64,000 bases of DNA, from positions 187,741,033-187,805,032 of the forward strand of contig BTPG01000003.1 in assembly GCA_036245525.1 (NCBI GenBank). The letters are read 5' to 3'. The translations under genes were made by a program, and so were the position numbers. Source of the stretch: Semisulcospira habei (Eukaryota > Mollusca > Gastropoda > Semisulcospiridae). The notes beneath the pieces were generated by a model that saw only the letters and a program-made list of their open reading frames with translations, was not told the origin of the DNA and made no database searches. Shown here piece by piece: positions 52,966-63,719 of this stretch (its first letter is position 1; each line of letters begins with the position of its first letter).

Positions 52966-53037
52966 TAGTTCAAGGGTGATGCCAGAATAGCTTTGGCGCC
53001 TGAGGCGCCAAGCTATTCTGGCACCGTCCTTGAAGTA
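52966..53037. mobile_element. Hairpin family A core
   Basis: TAGTTCAAGGGTGATGCCAG and CTGGCACCGTCCTTGAAGTA around GGCGCCTGAGGCGCC. Confidence 0.82.
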
Positions 53038-53744
53038 TCAGTCAAATTTATTTCAAGCAATGGGTGTATCAGGATGAAAAAGGGTTACGTCTGATTCAAT
53101 AGTCCAACTAACGAACGACAAATCGAGTCTTTTCAATCCAGACGGAGCATGGGACAGTTGTGTCCCTTGAGCCGCGATTTACACACTCCGCGGAGAACTA
53201 CCGTGGCACGTCGTTTCGCGACAAGCTAACAACCTACGGCTGTAGACACTTGCCTACATACACTCGCGCTTAGGGGTCAGTGGCTGCCAAACCATCGAAG
53301 GGGGAGCACCCAGCGCTGACACAGGTGAGGACCGATTTGCTTATTGTTTGTATTATTAGTTTACTCTTAGTCGCGTTTGTCGTTGTGAGTCAGTGTTGCC
53401 CAACACAGCACACTGTCCTTGAAGTTCGTCTTGGTATCGATCCGTTTGTAAAGGGAAGGGAAGTCTTAGTCTGAGGCCTCTGTGACAGAGGTTGTCGTTG
53501 CATTGTGTACCACTGTCGCCTGATAGAAAATGACTGACAACCACCACCACCACCCTCCCCCCCCCCCCCCCCCCCCCCCCGCACCCCACCCTTTCTCTAC
53601 GCCTCTTGCACACGCAGAACTGAGCCGGGTACGTTTTTGGAAGCGTCAGTACCTCTATCGCCTGACAGTGTGTCATCAGAAGCACTGAAGCGAAACTGAC
53701 CCCGATATCTACGTCATCAGAGGAAAACGTGCCAATTAAAGAGC
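53038..53744. other. No confident gene
   Basis: A frame with a donor-like ACACAG|GTGAGG (53323) has no recognisable content. C run at 53554-53580. Confidence 0.45.
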
Positions 53745-53815
53745 CAAAGCATAGATCCTCATTAACCCCTGCAGGACGCAGGGGATCTATGAGGATCTAT
53801 GCCTCTTGCAGATGG
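53745..53815. mobile_element. Hairpin family B core
   Basis: GCATAGATCCTCATTAACCC pairs with the half containing ATGAGGATCTATGC around CTGCAGGACGCAGG. Confidence 0.78.
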
Positions 53816-54354
53816 AAGGCGTTTGTTTTTAGAGCGGCATGTCATGTCACTGTGCGTTCGCGGGGTTAGCTTGTTCAAGTTCGTCCGTCGCGGCGGTTCA
53901 AGTTGTCAAACGGCTACAGTACAACTGCGACTGACCCTTATTTACTCAAGTTGTACACGGCGGGAGGTGTTTTACCCGTAATGAAACGTGCGTGCTCGGC
54001 TGCGATTTTGACCGTACTCCTTGAAGCCGTAAGCTCCATAATGACTGACCAGCTCACTTATATCGCAGACAGTGCACGCACTGCTGCTTAAACACATAGT
54101 CTGCCGAATACAAAGTAGATACGAAATAGCGAATACAAAATGAAACGAGTTAGTCTGTTAGTTACTGGGGTTTAACGCCGAGCAGACGACGGAAGCCATC
54201 TCACGGCGGACAAAACGATGACAAGAAATTAATCTTTATTTCTCAACTAATGAAGTAATTACTGCTGACGTGTGCCATTTTTCATACTTGCCGTTGCTAC
54301 TCTACAAACACAGGTTACTAAGTGTAATAGTACCAAATTACACATAAAGGACCA
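53816..54354. other. No gene; one 44-bp module copy
   Basis: GTTTAACGCCGAGCAGACG ... CATCTCACGGCGG at 54168-54211 is the third copy of the module seen at 28001 and 31238. Confidence 0.6.
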
Positions 54355-54425
54355 ATGCAAGAGACATAGATTCTCATGAGCCCCCGCAGTTGCGGGGGCT
54401 CATGAGGATCTATGCCTCTTGCTCA
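54355..54425. mobile_element. Hairpin family B, near-perfect core
   Basis: GCAAGAGACATAGATTCTCA pairs with TGAGGATCTATGCCTCTTGC; inner GAGCCCCCGCAGTTGCGGGGGCTC is perfect. Confidence 0.88.
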
Positions 54426-54551
54426 TACCATTTGTATCCATTTTGTTGTAAAGAATTGGTCTTGATGGTTTTGATGTTAAATTAAATGTCAAACTGGCCC
54501 GGCAGTGCCGCGTGCGTAAAGCGCTAGACGAGGCAAGTTAAGTCACTTTTT

Positions 54552-54840
54552 AACCCTTTGGATGTCGAACTGAAAGCGTTTTGTCGAGGTGATTCCCGGA
54601 GTCATCCTCTCATGCAGGGATCACCTCCACAAATCACGCTATAGACAGCCAAAGCCGGAGTTGACCCTTTGGCTGTCGGTAGCGCCTTTCGCCTTGCAGG
54701 ACTGAATCACCTTAGTCGGCAAAACTGAAGCGCTGCCAAGAGCCAAACGAATTGCTGACGACCTGAACACTAAATTCGATTTGATTAACCCCCTGTAGGA
54801 ATCATCGCCACAAAAACCGCTACCGACACGCAAAGGGTTA
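54552..54840. mobile_element. Two diverged hairpin family C copies
   Basis: Copy 1 54550-54657 (TTAACCCTTTGGATGTCG ... GACAGCCAAAGC). Copy 2 54664-54840 (ACCCTTTGGCTGTCGGTAGC ... GCTACCGACACGCAAAGGGTT), the latter with ~90 bp of unrelated sequence inside, so it was probably interrupted. Confidence 0.75.
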
Positions 54841-54944
54841 CATTAGTTTATGAATTCGGTTGTAACTTTGTTTTGTTTTGTTTTACTTTAACCTCTTTTG
54901 TTCTGATACACTACTGTTTTAAATTAATTTGGCTATTACAGTTA

Positions 54945-55012
54945 AAGAGTGGTGCCATAATAGTTTGGCGCCTCAGGCGCCAAGCTAATCAAGCACCGCC
55001 CTTAAACTAAAC
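54945..55012. repeat. Hairpin family A core, diverged
   Basis: ACAGTTAAAGAGTGGTGCC and GCACCGCCCTTAAACT around GGCGCCTCAGGCGCC. Confidence 0.75.
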
Positions 55013-55422
55013 GTGTTGATCAATCTCCAGTGAACTGATGTAGCCTTCGTATGAAATAAACAAATTTAAGCAAATCAGCCTCCGCTTGTAATGGGTTAAA
55101 ATGCTTCCATCAGAAATCAATGCGCCCGACCCTCCATTACTTGTTCCCTTCTTTTTCGACGTACAAGTATTCTTCCAAGTTGCCAGTCCTCCATGGATTG
55201 ACGGTGCAATTTAAATGACACGTCAAGCTGTCAGTCAGCATTCCGAATCATTGGACAGTTCAGTTTTGAGAAAAGCTCGCGGGTTGCTCAAATGTGTAGA
55301 CACCCTTGTTAAATTTTTAGACACCCCTGTCATTTGCGTAAACTACTGCCCAGTACCTTTCTTTGTCTAATAATTTAAAATTATTCAGAATGATCAGTGG
55401 GGGCTTTCAGTTGCTCACACTG
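55013..55422. other. No gene recognised
   Basis: Unremarkable sequence. Confidence 0.5.
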
Positions 55423-55482
55423 GTTGTCTCCCTCGATTCGCTGCCTCTAGTCAGCGGCAGCGAATTGAGGGAGACAACCAGC
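55423..55482. repeat. Hairpin family H
   Basis: TGGTTGTCTCCCTCGATTCG pairs with CGAATTGAGGGAGACAACCA-type right arm (55459-55482) around CTGCCTCTAGTCAGCGGCAG. A relative is at 44230. Confidence 0.82.
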
Positions 55483-55699
55483 GGCAAATTTAGGGGCTCA
55501 TGAGAATCCCTCTTGCGGGCAGACGGTGGTAGGTGTGAGAGAGATATATCTTGTTTCAACAGCGAAAAAACACCACTAAAGGTAGAAGAGACGAGGGCCC
55601 AGTTTCATGAGTGAGATTTTCTCTATCCGAATGTTTGTCACTAAATGCCACCAATGGCCTCCGTAGAGTCCGTACTTTTTTGGTCATATTTACTTGAAA

Positions 55700-55960
55700 T
55701 TTTGGATATAGCTAGTTTAAATAAAGACATTGGATGATTTCGTTAGCCAGCTTTGTACCCTTTCAACTTCTTTAGTAAAAATTAATTCAGTTCAGAAAAG
55801 AATTAAAACAGTAAAAAAACAACAACAAAAAAACAAAAAAAAAACTTGACTTCTAGAGAAAGTCAGACAGTGACGGTGACGTAAAAGAGGCAAATCCGTC
55901 ACCACGCAGACATTGACATAATACTTTGAGTATGACGTAATTCTCTCTAGCGCGCGCCGC
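55700..55960. repeat. Direct duplication, copy 1
   Basis: GATATAGCTAGTTT, TTGTACCCTTTCAACTTCTT, GAGAAAGTCAGAC and CGTCACCACGCAGACAT recur in order at 56832-57050. Confidence 0.8.
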
Positions 55961-55982
55961 TCTCTCTCTCTCTCTCTCTCTC

Positions 55983-56514
<532 letters not shown>

Positions 56515-56524
56515 TGCGCGCATA

Positions 56525-56605
56525 TCCAAGAGGCATAGATCCTCAATCGCCCGGAGAGCGCATGAGTATATGTGTTTCTTGGAGATGTTTGGAGCGCGCG
56601 CGCAT
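56525..56605. repeat. Hairpin family B2
   Basis: CCAAGAGGCATAGATCCTCA ... GCCCGGAGAGCGC ... TTTCTTGGAGATGTTTGGAG; the right arm is degenerate. Confidence 0.65.
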
Positions 56606-56617
56606 GCACACACTAAC

Positions 56618-56735
56618 ACGCGCACACACACACACACACACACACACATGCGCGCGCGCTTCACACACACACACTCACACACGCGTGCGTATCACGCAGA
56701 CACGCACGCACGCACACACACGCACACTCACACCA

Positions 56736-56794
<59 letters not shown>
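56618..56794. repeat. CA/CG-rich microsatellite region
   Basis: CA arrays 56618-56648 and 56737-56793 with GCGC interruptions. No coding potential. Confidence 0.95.
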
Positions 56795-56795
<1 letters not shown>

Positions 56796-56831
56796 TGTCG
56801 CGCTTTCAGAAGAGCATTCACGTGACCCGAT

Positions 56832-57050
56832 ATAGCTAGTTTGGAGAAAGACATTGGATGAGTTCGTTAGCCAGCTTTGTACCCTTTCAACTTCTTCAGT
56901 AAAAAATAATTCTTTTCAGAAACAAAATAAAACAGTAAAAAAACCCTTCGACATCTGGAGAAAGTCAGACGGTGGCGGTGACGTAAAAGAAGCAACTCCG
57001 TCACCACGCAGACATACTCTAAATATGACGTAATTCTCTCTCTCGCTCGC
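56832..57050. repeat. Direct duplication, copy 2
   Basis: Homologous to 55700-55960 in the same orientation, 0.9 kb apart, each ending GACGTAATTCTCTCT. Confidence 0.8.
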
Positions 57051-57063
57051 TCGCTCTCACTTA

Positions 57064-57145
57064 TGCGTGCATCTCCAAGAGGCATAGATTCTCATATGCC
57101 CGGAGGGCGCAGGAACATATTTGCCTCTTGAGGATGTTTGAAGCG
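57064..57145. repeat. Hairpin family B2
   Basis: CATCTCCAAGAGGCATAGAT and TTGCCTCTTGAGGATGTTTG flank GCCCGGAGGGCGC. Confidence 0.7.
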
Positions 57146-57270
57146 CGCGCATGCACGCACGCACACGCATACACACACATCGACGCCCTTTCATGTAGCT
57201 AGGGAAAGTCAACCTGAGTTCACACAAATTATAGCCGCAAGACTGAAATTGTACCGTGAAATTCTAAAAA

Positions 57271-57914
57271 ATCCAGACCAAAAAGGTGACTGCCAAGCGT
57301 GTAATATGCAAAGAAGTACCCAACGGAGAAAGAAACACGCTTAGAAAAGACGGGTACAACACAATTTATTAATATTTCGGGTAAATACCCTTGACGAAGG
57401 CATGCTAGTACAAGGAAAACGAGACAAACATGGAGATGCAGTCAAAGAGAAATAAGCAATCCAGACCAAAAAGGTGACTGCCAATCGTGTAATATGCAAA
57501 GAAGTACCCAACGGAGAAAGAAACACGCTTAGAAAAGACCGGTACACAATTTATTAATATTTCGTGTAAATACCCTTGACGAAGGCATGCTAGTACAAGG
57601 AAAACGAGACAAACATGGAGATGCAGTCAAAGAGAAATAAGCAATCCAGACCAAAAAGGTGACTGCCAATCGTGTAATATGCAAAGAAGTACCCAACGGA
57701 GAAAGAAACACGCTTAGAAAAGACCGGTACACAATTTATTAATATTTCGTGTAAATACCCTTGACGAAGGCGTGCTAGTACAAGGAAAACGAGACAAACA
57801 TGGAGATGCAGTCAAAGAGAAATAAGCAATCCAGACCAAAAAGGTGACTGCCAAGCGTGTAATATGCAAAGAAGTACCCAACGGAGAAAGAAACACGCTT
57901 AGAAAAGACGAAAT
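57271..57914. repeat. Tandem array of 185-188 bp units containing element X ends
   Basis: AGAAGTACC recurs at 57312, 57500, 57685 and 57870. Each unit holds GGTGACTGCCAA, CCAACGGAGAAAGAAACACG, TTTATTAATATTTCG, and TTGACGAAGGCATGC joined to GAGATGCAGTCAAAGAG. Minus-strand open frames recur because the unit does. Since 185 is not a multiple of three they are not a repeat protein. Confidence 0.92.
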
Positions 57915-58682
57915 TCTAGTTTTGTCACCATTTTCCCAATTCTTGAAGCTAAAGCGAAACTCATATCACGTTAAATATAAAATTACTTGAAAACAAAAAA
58001 AAAACGTCATGACAAATGACGTTTGACAAACCAATGACGCGTATGCTCTGCGCGCGCCCCTTATAGAGTTCACAATGACGCATTGGCACATCTGCGAGGC
58101 TTTTTCAAAAGGAGATATTTCAACATCAGAATCAAGTCAAAGACAAAAGGTAGAGACCCATGACAGCAAAGACAGCTCTCATATAGAAGGGACTTTGTGG
58201 GTTATGGTTCATCCCATCTTGTTATAATTTATTTTGTTTTGTGGCAAATGGGAGAGCAGGAGGTCATTGTGTCTGACATGTTACTTTCCAACATCCACAC
58301 AAACAACAGGAGTGAGGAGGCGTTAGTCGTCCAGTCTAAAAAAAATAAAATAAAACTCTGTCATTTATTTTTCTCCTAAATATAGTTTTGTTCTAAAATA
58401 TTTGTTATTATTTCTTTTCTACAAAAATACTTTTTCTCCAATAATAATTCATGTCCGAAAATAAGGGGGGGGGGGGAATATACATAGTCCTCCCGCCCTA
58501 CAGTTTCTTCTTTTGGGGGGGGGGGGGTGCATCCCCCCACCCACCCATCCACCCCGCACTCCCATCCTCTCGCCCTCGGTTTATAAGCCACTGACATGCT
58601 CGGGAAACATAATGTGCAAAATATCTTCCAATAGCGGCTCACAGCTATCACAGTTCCGGAGAACCTACATGAAAAACGGCCA
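57915..58682. other. No gene recognised
   Basis: G runs near 58466-58478 and 58516-58528. Unremarkable otherwise. Confidence 0.5.
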
Positions 58683-58713
58683 CGACAGCGGCTCTTGAAA
58701 GAGCCGCTGTCTT
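58683..58713. repeat. Short palindrome GACAGCGGCTCTT / AAGAGCCGCTGTC
   Basis: A 13-bp perfect stem with a GA-containing 2-4 bp loop; single copy. Confidence 0.75.
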
Positions 58714-59110
58714 GGACTTTTTTCGTGCAGGACTCCTGAACCTGTGATTCAAACTCGTGAACGTGTCGTCTGTCGGTATTCATGGCCAGACCGAGACAGA
58801 AATGAATTTAACAATTGTGCGTGCGAAGCCGCATGAGTCCTGTGAATTTCCATTTCACGAGCGTATGAAACGGGTCTGCGTAAAATTTACTGCTCCCGTG
58901 ATGCTGTTTTAAAGTCATTTGAAATTCAGGCCACTTTCATCAAAGTCACATTGACCTTTAGCTCAAAAAGAACCTAACTTAATTCCTGAGGCTTCTGAGG
59001 CTGGAACTTCTACAGCGAAATTTTTGGCTGCTCTTTTACTAGTTATGCAATGAAAACCAGATTTCTTGTGTGTGTGCGCGTGTGTGTGCGCGTGTGTGTG
59101 TGTGTGTGAG

Positions 59111-59198
<88 letters not shown>

Positions 59199-59270
59199 AA
59201 CGTTTCTGCAGAACTGAGAATTGCATGTGAGAGATGATGACTTCAGATGGTGCAGCTCGAGTGTATCTCG
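58714..59270. other. No gene; long (TG)n array
   Basis: TG array 59064-59197 with a few interruptions. Confidence 0.7.
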
Positions 59271-59271
59271 C

Positions 59272-59335
59272 CAGCAAGATATATAGATTATCATGAGTCC
59301 CTGCGGATGCAGGACTCAAGAGAATCTGTGTCTTG
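59272..59335. repeat. Hairpin family B, degenerate
   Basis: CAGCAAGATATATAGATTAT ... AGAATCTGTGTCTTGCC around CCCTGCGGATGCAGG. Confidence 0.65.
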
Positions 59336-59520
59336 CCCACAACCTGTTCTGGTTTACTGCATGGCCGGTTGAGAGCGGTCCATGGTTTTACCAACACTTC
59401 TTATAGCACATAGATGATGGCTATGGTAGGTGACGCGAGACGCCTAGCAGGAACGTGTCAATTTTGTTTGGAATTCATGACACCGGTCTCAGGGTCGCTG
59501 GAACTAGCTCATTATTGTGA

Positions 59521-59597
<77 letters not shown>
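59521..59597. repeat. (AC)n microsatellite
   Basis: Perfect AC array. Confidence 0.98.
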
Positions 59598-59709
59598 GTA
59601 TTATCAGTGTAATGCTAGCTAAGTGAAGGTGTACAGTTCTAAAGGGCTCATCTGCGATCCTCCAAAGGCCCCTCAGTCAAATTGAGAATCTGTATTGGCG
59701 TGACTTGCG

Positions 59710-59782
59710 CCAGCAAGTGGCATAGATTCTCATGGGCCCCGGCAGGTCGCGGGGACCCATGAGGATCTATGCCTATTGCAGT
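59710..59782. mobile_element. Hairpin family B core
   Basis: CAGCAAGTGGCATAGATTCTC pairs with GAGGATCTATGCCTATTGC; inner CATGGGCCCCGGC/GGGGACCCATG. Confidence 0.8.
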
Positions 59783-60234
59783 GGAGGTGGCCAGACATTT
59801 TCGGCGCTGTTTACCGTGCCCTTTCAAGTAATTATTTCGGAGCATGCAATTAGTGTCTCTTCTCTATGCGTACAGTTGGGTTTGCTGCTTACAGGGCAAA
59901 ATAACGTTGGTGAAGGTAGGCTGTTCATTCATTCATTCATTCACTCATTCATTCATTTACCAAGAACGATATTTGATTTAGTCGGGGCGACTAGATAGAA
60001 TTTTGGTATTGTTAAATTGGTACTGACTACTTAGAGGCGATTTGACAGCAACAATTATGTGACACATCCGTCTACTATGCACTTATGTTACGTGAAAAAA
60101 ATTATCTCCCATAGTCAAATCGTCCAGGCATGTGCTGCTGTGAACAAACTCCCAAACACATGAATGCATAAATGAATGAATGTGCACATCACTCAAGATT
60201 AATCTTTAACACATGTATTTCAAACCAATTAGCC
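59783..60234. other. No gene; ATTC repeat
   Basis: (CATT)n-type tract at 59926-59957. Confidence 0.55.
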
Positions 60235-60430
60235 CCAACGCCCTACAGCGGGAGATGGATTGACCATGACAATTCGAGGGTAGTGTCATATGAGCTTGGC
60301 GTTTTCAGGCGCCAAGCTCATCTGGCACAACCCTTGAATTATCATGGTCGATCCATCTCTTGCAACAGGTACATAGTCGGTAAATAGCACCACCCAAAAG
60401 TGGGGGAAATGCAGACTTGAGGTTAAGTGG
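60235..60430. mobile_element. Hairpin family A, long copy
   Basis: CGGGAGATGGATTGACCATG pairs with CATGGTCGATCCATCTC. Core CGAGGGTAGTGTCATATGAG and its partner around GGCGTTTTCAGGCGCC. Outer ends degenerate (GAGGTTAAGTGG). Confidence 0.78.
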
Positions 60431-60824
60431 GTTAGAAATCATGAGTCTTTTTCACTACACGTGTTTAATAATCATGAACTGCTTTCACACAGTGGTGTCC
60501 GCACTGACAACCAACACCATACTGCCGGCATGCGTGGGATGGCAGAGGCGCGGCCGTCAGTTCTTGTACTCGTTTGTCCTGGCACTGACTATGGGGGCGA
60601 CGGTCCAGAACCCCGCCATCTGCACCGGGCATAGAGTGTCATGTGCCCCACGCAGATGTGGGACTACTATAGAGGTGGTAGTCGAGTGTGCCTCCTTTTG
60701 CAAGAGGCATAGATTCTCTATGCTTCTATTCTTCTTGCTCATCATGATCACAATGTCGAGTATCTTACCTTCTCGAAGGCCGTAGTCATTGGACCAGTCC
60801 AGTTTACAGTTTCCTGTCTGCTGC
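60431..60824. other. No gene; partial family B half
   Basis: GCAAGAGGCATAGATTCTCT at about 60700 is a left half copy. Short open frames on both strands have no domain. Confidence 0.45.
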
Positions 60825-60898
60825 AAGACTAGAGGCATAGATTTTCATGGACCACTGCGGCAGCAGAGGCTCGTAAGAATCTACGACTCTTGCCTTTA
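60825..60898. repeat. Hairpin family B, diverged
   Basis: AGAGGCATAGATTTTCATGG ... CGTAAGAATCTACGACTCTTG around CTGCGGCAGCAG. Confidence 0.68.
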
Positions 60899-61199
60899 GG
60901 GGTATCGGCGTGTTGTACTCACACCGTTGTTCCTCAGAAGAAGCAGGTCATGTGGGTGAAAGTTGGAGACTGTACTATCAGTCTGGACTCGATAGCAGCA
61001 ACGTGTTATCCGCACAGATGACCGTACCCTTTATTGTGGTCGTTTTTCTGTAATGCCATGAAGGCGTTTGCTGTTAAGCGCGCAAAAATGAACAAATACA
61101 GCAACCCCACCCCCGCCAACCCCCACCCCACCCCCCACTCTCACCCCAAAAAAAAAAAAAAAATTACAAGTAATAAATTCAAACGCGAAATATTTTTCT
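60899..61199. other. No gene recognised
   Basis: C-rich (61103-61150) then A-run sequence at the truncated edge of repeat R1. Confidence 0.5.
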
Positions 61200-61565
61200 C
61201 TGTGTCATGCCCAATGTCATCCTGGTCAGCCCCACTGGGTGGGTTTTCCTCTCTATTCTGGAGCATGTGTTTCTGTCTATCCTTGGTCCATTCACCTGTA
61301 TTTTCCTTTTTTAAACTCTCCTTACTGTCTGCGCTGCCTGTAGCTCTTGATATTGGATGTGTGTTGCTAAATGGTCTTGGCATTATTTAGGCCCCATGTC
61401 GTAGGTTTATTTAACGTATTGGACCGGCTGGCGACATACATTCAATGTTCTGTTTACATGTAGTTGTTTTTTTTTGTTTTTTTCACAAGCAGTGCAGGCA
61501 CGTCCTGAGAAAGTCTTGTTGCTGTCGGGACGTTAAGCAATGTACAATCAATCAATCAATCTCTG
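61200..61565 (+). repeat. Repeat R1, 5'-truncated copy
   Basis: Matches 9013-9342 from CATCCTGGTCAGCCCC through GGGACGTTAAGCAATGTACA and (ATCA)n; here no long CT array follows. Confidence 0.85.
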
Positions 61566-61739
61566 TGTCATGGAGACACTTGCAGCAAAATCAAAATCTT
61601 TCGCTGACATTTCTTTACCTTGGAAAACATCAGTAGTTGCTCAAAATGGGTTCTGTAGTACCAAATAAATCTTTCGCTCTGACACACAACAACGCTGACG
61701 TGATAGTTTAAGGGCCCACCAGGATTATTTGGCGCATTG
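61566..61739. repeat. Half of hairpin family A
   Basis: GATAGTTTAAGGGCCCACC ... TTTGGCGCATTGACGTCG at 61700-61744 is a diverged left half placed before a better copy. Confidence 0.5.
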
Positions 61740-61850
61740 ACGTCGACCAAGATAGTTCAAGGTTGGTGCCAGAATAGCTTGGCGCCGACATCGGCGCGGC
61801 CAAGCTATTCTGACACCAACCTTGAACTAGTTTATCATGGTCGATCTGTC
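61740..61850. mobile_element. Hairpin family A copy
   Basis: GATAGTTCAAGGTTGGTGCC pairs with GACACCAACCTTGAACTA; central GGCGCCGACATCGGCGC. The right arm is followed by ATCATGGTCGATC. Confidence 0.82.
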
Positions 61851-62126
61851 TATCTCCTGAACTAGTGTTATGTAGTCTTCAGTGGACAGTTCCCAGCTTT
61901 CGACCTCAGTCACTGCTCAATGTGGGCTTAGTCCAGTGAGCCGCGGCAAAGGAGCCATTGACATACAGGGCGTTGTGTGGCCGGTCAGGTCAGTCAACAC
62001 TGACTAATATTTCAACACTTATCAGTATGCCTCGGTCAACACTTCAGAAGAAACACCGCCATTGCCCGTTTACAACACATTTTCCATTTACAACTGAGGT
62101 TGTCATAGTGTTAACGAGCTTAGGCT
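61851..62126. other. No gene recognised
   Basis: Unremarkable. Confidence 0.5.
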
Positions 62127-62340
62127 TGTAACCCCTTAACTGCCCGGGCGGGACCAACCAAGCAGGAAGAGACGTAAACCCTCATTAGCCCCCGCGGTTG
62201 CGGAGGCAGAGGAGGATTTATGTGTATTGTTAGTCCCATGTTCTTTGTCCTATTTACATCTGTGTTGTTCACGCGAATGTCGCTCAGCGTGGAGTCGTTT
62301 CAGATGCAAAATTCCTGATCATCGACAGCGAAGGGGTTAA
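62127..62340. mobile_element. Hairpin family B, long diverged copy
   Basis: GTAACCCCTTAACTGCCCG left and ATCGACAGCGAAGGGGTTAA right (ends 62340); core AGCAGGAAGAGACGTAAACC is diverged. Confidence 0.72.
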
Positions 62341-62818
62341 TCTGCGTATAATTCGGATGGACGCTATTATAGCACAGTGAAATTTGCGTATATTATTTCG
62401 GATGAATTGTATTATAGTTCAGTGAAATTTGCGTTTAGTTCAGAAGAATTTGACTTGAAATTTGTTTATGGCAAAATGTCAAGGGACTGAAACAAACATG
62501 TGTGCTGTTGTATCCGACGGAATTCTGCCATTGTTAGTGCAGTAATTCCAGACAAAGTCTGGTTTTGGTTCCTGAAAAAAACAGGTGTTTGTTACAAGAG
62601 CTGTGTGGAGTGTTCCGATTAGGCCTCTGTTTGGCCTTTTGTCTGCCATCAGTCATAACATCCGCCTACTTTACCTCGCAAAAACAATTTGTGGAATCAA
62701 CTCGCGATAAATTCTCTACCTGAGGTCGAAACTAATATACATCGGACCAGTCTGTGTAACAGAAGGTACGTGCTGGGGTTCATGAGCAACTGTGTCTCTA
62801 GCAGGCGGAAGACGATAG
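62341..62818. other. No gene recognised
   Basis: Short TTGCGTATAATTCGGATG / TTGCGTATATTATTTCGG direct repeats (62340-62450). Nothing coding. Confidence 0.5.
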
Positions 62819-63033
62819 TTAACCCTTTTAGACCCAAGGTCCCATTTCTCAAATTTTGGAGGTGTTGCCTAACGATTATGTACCAGTTGCAGGAGATGGT
62901 TTGACCATGATAATTCAAAGGGCGGTGCCAGATTTGCTTGGCGGCTGAAGGCGCCAATCTAATCTGACACTACCCTTGAATTGTCATGGTCAAGACATCT
63001 CCTGCTGAAGGGATCCGGGTCGAAAAGGGTTAA
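62819..63033. mobile_element. Hairpin family A, complete 215-bp copy, TTAA to TTAA
   Basis: TTAACCCTTTTAGACCCAAG (62819) and CGGGTCGAAAAGGGTTAA (63016-63033). It matches 46954-47174 throughout, with AGTTGCAGGAGATGG / ATCTCCTGCTG middle stem and GGGCGGTGCCAGATT core. Confidence 0.9.
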
Positions 63034-63224
63034 TAAACGGTCAACTGTAAGCAAACTTTAGCAGCATTTTGGCAACTGTTTCTGGTCTGCATTATCCGAT
63101 TAAAAAAAAATGTTGCAGCATCGCGTTTCGACACACTAGTGAGGTCACGTTTAAGCCGAACGACTCTCAACAACGAAGGAGAGCAAAGTCACCGCGGGAT
63201 AGCCAGTGTGTACCATGAGCATGG
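63034..63224. other. No gene; shared with 50560-50880
   Basis: TGAGGTCACGTTTAAGCCG, GAACGACTCTCAAC and CCATGAGCATGGACAACACT resemble TGAGGTTACGTTTCCGCCC, CAACGACTCTTAAC and CCCATAAGCATTGACAACACT. Confidence 0.5.
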
Positions 63225-63322
63225 ACAACACTCCGAACATCTCCAAGAGGCACAGATCCTCATGAACCCGGAGCTCATGAGGATCGGTGTCTCTTGGAGA
63301 TGTTTGGAGTGTTGTCAGTCTC
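63225..63322. mobile_element. Hairpin family B2, best copy
   Basis: ACAACACTCCGAACATCTCC pairs with GGAGATGTTTGGAGTGTTGT; inner AAGAGGCACAGATCCTCATG and CATGAGGATCGGTGTCTCTT. A nearly perfect stem of ~43 bp. Confidence 0.88.
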
Positions 63323-63604
63323 TGCTTATACGGCAGAAGCCTGTTATCCGGCACCCGGCCGTGACTTCGCTCACGTTTGTCACTGCTGAGTCGTCTGGCG
63401 TGAAGGTACCCTCTCTAATGTGACCCCGCCGTGACTGTTTACTTACCCTGAAAACTGTACGCCCGTTTTTTTTTCCTACCATACTGTACAAGCACACCAG
63501 GTAAACCCGTCCGAGCCGCTGCACGCATATTTTGCTTAGTCTTCAAAAGCTATTTTCATTCAACGACCTAAAGGCCACAAGCGTCAAAGCCATGGTTGCA
63601 AATG
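63323..63604. other. No gene recognised
   Basis: Unremarkable. Confidence 0.5.
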
Positions 63605-63719
63605 GGTCTCACCAAGAGTCATAGATCCTCATGAGCCCCCGCATTCGCGGGGGCTCATGAGGATCTATGCCTCTTGCAGATGGGTGATATTCTATTATCC
63701 TCGGCAGCGAAGGGGTTAA
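63605..63719. mobile_element. Hairpin family B, near-perfect core with right TTAA end
   Basis: CAAGAGTCATAGATCCTCAT pairs with ATGAGGATCTATGCCTCTTG; inner GAGCCCCCGCATTCGCGGGGGCTC is perfect. Right end CGGCAGCGAAGGGGTTAA stops at 63719. Confidence 0.88.

Noticed and set aside
57341..57896. Three near-identical minus-strand open frames of ~60-68 codons
   Set aside because: They arise from a 185-bp tandem unit that changes frame each period; no start context or domain.
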